Part shown: piece after piece, positions 60,710 through 64,000 of the stretch
Numbering within the stretch: the first letter of the stretch is position 1
Layout of the letters: each line of letters starts with the position of its first letter
Assembly (NCBI GenBank): GCA_943914465.1
Contig: CALUCD010000002.1
Coordinates: 258,931-322,930 of the forward strand
Reading direction: 5' to 3'
Length of the DNA stretch: 64,000 nt
Source: an uncultured Corynebacterium sp.
Lineage (GTDB): Bacteria > Actinomycetota > Actinomycetes > Mycobacteriales > Mycobacteriaceae
Notes under the pieces: model-generated
What the model was told of the DNA's origin: nothing
The model's input: the letters and a program-made list of their open reading frames with translations, nothing else
Databases searched by the model: none
Made by a program: the position numbers and the translations under genes

Positions 60710-61060
60710 CTAGTCATCAGACCATAGGGTCCATCCGAAGTCTGGTTTGGGCTCTATTTCCCAGCCCTCGGGATACTCCCCGTTCAAAAGGCACAACGAC
60801 ATTTGCGCGGTTCCGCTATCTGTATTGGCTGGCACAAGGAGTAGAGTCGCGGACTTCCTTGACCCAGCGTTGGCTTCTTGCCAGCGTATAGCGTCCAACA
60901 CGCTACGGGCCCCTACAACCTTGAAACATTCTTCGACGAGGTGACCTGTCTCTTCTCCAGCCGACCAAAAGAATACGTAATAATACGGGCTAGCTAGCTT
61001 GCCAGAGCTATCGCTACTTGGCGTCAACCAGTGTCCCGGCGCCACCTTATATACGTTCAC
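60710..61060 (-). CDS. Small soluble protein of unknown function
   Basis: A 116-residue protein starting with GTG at 61060, with GGGGG about eight bases upstream. Aromatic and acidic in character (SPYYYVFFWSAGEE, GWEIEPKPDFGWTLWSDD), with no signal or membrane segment. It converges with the secreted-protein gene, ten bases between the stops. Size, acidity and position would fit an immunity-type protein, but no family is recognised, so this is only a thought. Confidence 0.5.
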   Translation of the reverse strand: MNVYKVAPGHWLTPSSDSSGKLASPYYYVFFWSAGEETGHLVEECFKVVGARSVLDAIRWQEANAGSRKSATLLLVPANTDSGTAQMSLCLLNGEYPEGWEIEPKPDFGWTLWSDD

Positions 61061-61081
61061 CAGTAGACCCCCGTCTAGATT

Positions 61082-61123
61082 GGCGGTGTTGTGTTGAAGA
61101 TTGTTAATTATAACACTACCGCC
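61082..61123. repeat. Imperfect inverted repeat upstream of the 116-residue gene
   Basis: GGCGGT (61082) and GTGTT pair with AACAC and ACCGCC (ending 61123) around an AT-rich loop. It sits just upstream of the GTG start at 61060 and may be an operator or the relic of an element end. The rest of 61124-61308 shows nothing I can support. Confidence 0.4.
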
Positions 61124-61308
61124 GTCTCAAATATTCTGGACGACATTAATTCGGTAACCGCCACTGGAAGAAAGTTCGTAGGCCCACTCCTTCATTATTA
61201 TCACCAGCAGTCCAGTGATAGCTGAGGCCGAGTTGCTCGCTCGGTAAGAGTCGGCGGTAGTCGGAATTTTAGCACCTAACCCGCTAGTGGAGACTGTCGC
61301 AATCACGT

Positions 61309-61515
61309 TTGAATGCTATCGACCTTGTCATCATCGTCTTGACGGTCGTGTCGGTACGCGCTACGAACTTCCGCGAACGACGGGCAGCTCGGGAATCTGT
61401 TTCACCTGTTCCTATACTCCGGGGCGCCACCCTGCTTTTCATCGTTTTCCTGTCGCCTTCGACAACGTCTTTTGCGAGGTCATTCGACCATCACCCGGAG
61501 GCGGTTGAAAAGTGA
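61309..61515 (+). CDS. Possible small membrane protein (TTG start)
   Basis: A 68-residue frame beginning TTG-AAT-GCT with two hydrophobic stretches (AIDLVIIVLTVVSV; GATLLFIVFLSPS). Its stop overlaps the next short frame as GTGA. No ribosome-binding site is evident. It is weakly supported and may be relic sequence of the inserted region. Confidence 0.3.
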   Translation: MNAIDLVIIVLTVVSVRATNFRERRAARESVSPVPILRGATLLFIVFLSPSTTSFARSFDHHPEAVEK

Positions 61516-61640
61516 GAAATACTTGCTGGATTATCCGAGAACGCATCGGGCTTGGCCTTGTTCCACTTAACGGCAAGTCGCCCGCTGCTCAGCCACGATT
61601 TCAGCTCACTGCTGGCAAGGCCGCTGCGCACGCTCGCTAA
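61512..61640 (+). CDS. Possible 42-residue peptide coupled to the preceding frame
   Basis: Starts with GTG overlapping the previous stop (GTGA) and encodes a basic peptide (VRNTCWIIRERIGLGLVPL at the start). The overlap hints at translational coupling; otherwise there is no support. Confidence 0.25.
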   Translation: MRNTCWIIRERIGLGLVPLNGKSPAAQPRFQLTAGKAAAHAR

Positions 61641-61650
61641 CTAAAAAGAG

Positions 61651-62070
61651 GTGAGACTGGCGGCCATCTGGATAATTGACTTCGGACCCGATCAGAATAT
61701 ACCGCTGGTGGTCGCAGACCAACGCTACCGAGACCAAGCTGGCACTGGCGGCTCAATCCGGTCCCCTACCTCCCGAGCACCCGTTCAGCCAGGAATGGGT
61801 TAAGGTCGCACCCTACCTCAGCTCAAAATCGGAAGAACGATCCTGGCACAAAGTGAACGGTTCGAAGTATCGGAGGGTGCTGCTTTCGCGCTACCACTCG
61901 ACTAAACTATTCAAGTTTTGGGAGAGGGAAGCGTTATCACCGCTATACCGAATGTGAGTGTATTTAGCGATGAAGATTTCGTTGCGTTTGGCTCAAACGG
62001 CTCCCTGCTCATCGACGACGCCATCAGCTCGCCCAGACCCGAACCACCAACCATTGGCATCCGCTCCTAA
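61651..62070 (+). pseudogene. Decayed reading frame spread over three phases
   Basis: Behind AAAAAGAG a GTG frame opens with LAAIWIIDFGPDQNIPLVVA and stops at 61803. The neighbouring phase carries protein-like sequence (EWVKVAPYLSSKSEERSWHK) to 61957. A third phase reads SVITAIPNVSVFSDEDFVAF to a stop at 62070. Together they look like one former gene with frameshifts; sequencing errors are an alternative. No family is recognised. Confidence 0.3.
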
Positions 62071-62087
62071 TCTCTGACAGGCGCCAG

Positions 62088-62231
62088 TTGAAGAGACCAT
62101 ACCGGTTATTGAACACCGCTGCCGCGGTTGCGGCGCTCGCGGCGTTTGCTGGCACTCTGGCTCTTCTGAGTCTGCTTTCGCTTCGCATTGCAACAACACA
62201 ACGTCGGGAAAAAGCTGGACGAGAGGTTTGA
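62088..62231 (+). CDS. Possible 47-residue membrane peptide (TTG start)
   Basis: LKRPYRLLNTAAAVAALAAF and then GTLALLSLLSLRIATTQRR: a basic start, one hydrophobic helix and a basic end. GACAGG lies six bases before the TTG. It ends 29 bp before the duplicated sodA segment. Could be a signal-anchor fragment of a larger lost protein. Confidence 0.3.
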   Translation: MKRPYRLLNTAAAVAALAAFAGTLALLSLLSLRIATTQRREKAGREV

Positions 62232-62259
62232 CACCCATGGACTTTTAGACCGGGAGTTA

Positions 62260-62418
62260 AACATCTTCGTTGACTTCACCCCGATCCTCATGCTGGACAT
62301 GTGGGAGCACGCCTTCTACCTGCAGTACAAAAACGTCAAGGCGGACTACGTCGAGGCGTGGTGGAACGTTGTCAACTGGGACGACGTCAACCAGCGCTAC
62401 GCAAAGGCAGCTGCTTAA
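62260..62418 (+). pseudogene. Duplicated 3' end of sodA
   Basis: Bases 62260-62450 match 59747-59937 with a single difference (T for C at 62266), an offset of 2513 bp. It encodes the last 50 or so residues of SodA, including the metal-binding DMWEHAFY, but has no start of its own beyond an unrelated 5' junction. The match continues past the stop codon into the terminator. Confidence 0.9.
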
Positions 62419-62439
62419 GAGCATCCCGCTTCACGACGA

Positions 62440-62477
62440 CACCGCCAGGCGCTTCAACCCGCCCGGCGGTGCTTTTT
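62440..62477 (+). terminator. Duplicated sodA terminator, longer stem
   Basis: CACCGCC (62440-62446) and GGCGGTG (62465-62471) flank an inner GGCG/CGCC pair. Three extra bases relative to the copy at 59927 lengthen the inner stem. Five Ts follow. Confidence 0.8.
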
Positions 62478-62572
62478 CATTGCTCCGGCTTTCGACCCCA
62501 TCGTAGGCCCCAACATGGCTGGGAACCTCACGAATTGGGTGAGCGTGTCGGCGTATACGATCGTGCCTGCGG

Positions 62573-62920
62573 TCAGCTGATTCGGTTTGTCGTCGACCAG
62601 GCAACTACCCCAAAGACCGGGTCTGGATTCAGCGATTGCAGGTGCTCAATGACGCTTTCCGTGGCAGCTTGGCAAAGCTCGGCCGATGGAAAACAGAACC
62701 TAATCTGAAGCGCGACCTCGTTGTCCTCTTTTCTGGAGGGGTTCTCGTACGCCCATTGCTCGCTGAGATCCTCTGCGATAAAAGCCTCCGACGGGGTAAT
62801 TTCCCACGTCTGCTCATAACCCAGTTGGTGCGCAAGCTCTTCGCCCAACCCGACGATCACGTCATTCGGTGCGAAGCAATCGATGCCGAGAGGGAAGCAT
62901 TGCGGGTTCTCCGCGATCAT
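62573..62920 (-). CDS. Small acidic protein of unknown function
   Basis: A 115-residue acidic soluble protein. The ATG at 62920 has AAAGGA six bases upstream, a strong site. The sequence starts MIAENPQCFPLGIDC and contains DVIVGLGEELAHQLGYEQTW. The frame is open and protein-like upstream to about 63014 (for example YENALIWSGYPERTL), but without ATG, GTG or TTG. The present gene may therefore be the tail of a longer, truncated one. It sits just behind the duplicated sodA terminator. Confidence 0.55.
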   Translation of the reverse strand: MIAENPQCFPLGIDCFAPNDVIVGLGEELAHQLGYEQTWEITPSEAFIAEDLSEQWAYENPSRKEDNEVALQIRFCFPSAELCQAATESVIEHLQSLNPDPVFGVVAWSTTNRIS

Positions 62921-63184
62921 CAGCGTCCTTTCTGGGTATCCGCTCCAGATGAGTGCGTTCTCATAATCGTTCTGTGAGCCCCTGTTAATGCAGCCTTGTT
63001 TCAGGCTAGATTACGTGGCCCACGATGAGCAGCTTTCGAATCTTATTCATATCTAATTGCGTGCACGACGGAGAAATACCATACGATTACGCGCATCTTT
63101 AATCGCCGTTCGCACAGTGAGTTGATTCCGCACCACATCGACCCATACCGTGCCTGCAGGTTCGGTGCACAGATATGACCACAT

Positions 63185-63278
63185 CGTCAAGGTCGACTAC
63201 GTCGAGGCATGGTGAGACGCCGTCCTCGGGGACGCTGCACCATCGCTACACTAAAGCATCCTCCTAAAAACACCCCGC
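63185..63278 (+). pseudogene. Degraded third copy of the sodA 3' end
   Basis: Bases 63185-63214 match the sodA segment starting at 59820 in 27 of 30 positions and would encode VKVDYVEAW before an in-frame TGA. Similarity continues more loosely past the SodA stop (CGCTAC, then AAAGCAT, CTAAA and CACCCCGC). The surrounding 62921-63306 has no supportable gene. Confidence 0.65.
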
Positions 63279-63306
63279 AGTCTCATAACCGCCAAGACGC
63301 CTACGC

Positions 63307-63687
63307 CTAGAACGCGAATCCCGAATCCGCATATTGGCGCGCACCACCGCTCAGAAGAATGACCGTGTCCAGGTTGACGAGCGGGTTCAACCGCGCCAGC
63401 GACAGCGTGGTCTGCATAACGAAACGCAGCGTTTTCGGCCCAGGCTTCTTGACCGTCTGGGCGTCGAGCGGGGCAGGGACGCGAAAACTCCGCAACGCCT
63501 GCATACTGCGGTAGACAGGCTCCGCATCGCGCCGGGGAATATGTACAAACGCTAGCCATGACAGATTAGCCGCCCACCCGCAACCCCTAATGAAGACATA
63601 AGTACTTAAGTACTTAACCTTTCCATTTGCATTGTCGAGACCCACGTTGACCAGTAGATTTTTGCTTGCAAGGCAATTCGATTGCAT
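63307..63687 (-). CDS. Uncertain open frame, possible gene remnant
   Basis: A 126-residue frame whose C-terminal two thirds look protein-like (WLAFVHIPRRDAEPVYRSMQ, VNLDTVILLSGG), while its first 40 residues cover a perfect palindrome and the promoter region of the next gene. No ribosome-binding site supports the start. It may be the 3' remnant of a lost gene. Confidence 0.25.
   Translation of the reverse strand: MQSNCLASKNLLVNVGLDNANGKVKYLSTYVFIRGCGWAANLSWLAFVHIPRRDAEPVYRSMQALRSFRVPAPLDAQTVKKPGPKTLRFVMQTTLSLARLNPLVNLDTVILLSGGARQYADSGFAF
63599..63616. promoter_or_regulatory. 18-bp perfect palindrome upstream of the surface-protein gene
   Basis: TAAGTACTTAAGTACTTA is its own reverse complement and contains AAGTACTT twice. 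It lies 106 bp before the surface-protein start codon in AT-rich DNA. It is a likely operator for a dimeric regulator, or two half-sites for a tetramer. Confidence 0.5.
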
Positions 63688-63722
63688 CGTGACAATTCGA
63701 GAGAAAGGGAAACAAGGCAGAA

Positions 63723-64000
63723 ATGGCAGCTCTGAAAAAGGCCGCCGGGGCAGGTCTCGCGATCATGCTGAGCGCAAGCATGGTTACCCTGCCGGCAGCT
63801 CAAGCGCACCAATTCAAGACCCCGATCCACGCACCACAGGTGCCGATTGCATACCCGTGCCCGGAGCCAGTACCGCCGGTGGAGGATCCATGTCCGGAGC
63901 CGGAGAAGCCTGCACCAGCACCGGAACCGCAGAAGCCTGAGCCCCAGAAGCCTGCACCAGCACCGGAACCGCAGAAGCCTGAGCCCCAGAAGCCTGCACC
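63723..64000 (+). CDS. Secreted Pro/Lys/Glu repeat protein (3' end beyond window)
   Basis: Starts at ATG 63723 with AAGG six bases upstream and continues off the right edge after 92 codons. A signal peptide (about 1-26, KKAAGAGLAIMLSASMVTLP, then AAQA cut) is followed by a short segment with two cysteines (YPCPEP, DPCPEP). A proline-rich array then begins. The array is built of a 14-residue unit, APAPEPQKPEPQKP, encoded by a near-identical 42-bp repeat, of which two copies are visible before the edge. Such stalks span the cell wall and hold a distal domain or anchor. The distal part is not in view. Confidence 0.75.
   Translation, partial: MAALKKAAGAGLAIMLSASMVTLPAAQAHQFKTPIHAPQVPIAYPCPEPVPPVEDPCPEPEKPAPAPEPQKPEPQKPAPAPEPQKPEPQKPA

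Noticed and set aside
59963..62259. Insertion sequence or composite transposon
   Set aside because: No transposase, no terminal inverted repeats and no short target duplication; the flanking repeat is the sodA 3' end itself.
62188..62418. A functional 76-residue SOD-like gene
   Set aside because: The first 26 codons are unrelated sequence read through into the duplicated sodA tail; most metal ligands and the N-terminal domain are missing.

Overview
The window is GC-rich chromosomal DNA from a mycolic-acid-containing actinobacterium, almost certainly a Corynebacterium. The basis is the mycolate and arabinogalactan locus on the minus strand (positions 1-16284): pks13, fadD32, a cutinase-like protein, a small lipoprotein, two mycolyltransferases, aftB, the DPPR synthase ubiA, a PAP2 phosphatase and glfT2. 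The order matches Mycobacterium tuberculosis Rv3799c-Rv3808c. Later genes follow the same ancestral order: glf, PGRP amidase, HAD, plsC, serS, septum-formation protein, metallopeptidase, pheA, glpQ and sodA. Two mycolyltransferases, one with LGFP repeats, point to Corynebacterium rather than Mycobacterium. pks13 is cut by the left edge at the start of its thioesterase domain.

Between glfT2 and glf lie about 8.5 kb of less conserved genes: a catB-pcaIJ set (beta-ketoadipate pathway pieces without catA or catC), a Na+/H+ antiporter, an AAA ATPase behind four ATAGTAA repeats, a frameshifted small membrane gene, a glutaredoxin-like protein, and a TetR regulator divergent from a GAP-family membrane protein. 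Positions 24827-39572 return to the conserved backbone: glf, amidase, glpK, a DUF559-like nuclease, HAD phosphatase, PlsC, SerS, GntR/FarR-like regulator, septum-formation protein, zincin, PheA, CPBP protease and an LCP-family ligase.

From 39870 to 50115 are an AGCS amino-acid symporter, a YjiH-family membrane protein and a complete histidine utilisation cluster (hutG, IclR-type hutR, hutH, hutU, hutI). It converts histidine to glutamate plus formamide. Positions 50156-56475 hold a ugpAEBC sn-glycerol-3-phosphate type ABC importer and a glycerophosphodiester phosphodiesterase. Together with glpK these form a glycerol-phosphate scavenging theme. An Abhydrolase_9 membrane hydrolase, msrA and sodA (oxidative stress) follow.

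The last 4 kb (59906-64000) differ in character: lower GC, small unrecognised genes, decayed reading frames and long gaps. The sodA 3' end plus its terminator is duplicated almost exactly 2513 bp downstream, and a third, badly degraded copy lies about 0.9 kb further on. This suggests that the sodA 3' end is a recurrent insertion point. The cargo includes a secreted four-cysteine protein and small unrecognised proteins. The window ends inside a secreted protein with proline/lysine/glutamate-rich repeats.

A second pattern is a dispersed intergenic palindrome, ATCCYGGGCTAG and its complement around a 16-17 nt loop. It occurs at three places (near 21.4, 29.6 and 39.7 kb). Its stem changes in a base-pair-preserving way, so the pairing itself seems to be under selection. 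No tRNA, rRNA, CRISPR array or complete insertion sequence was seen.
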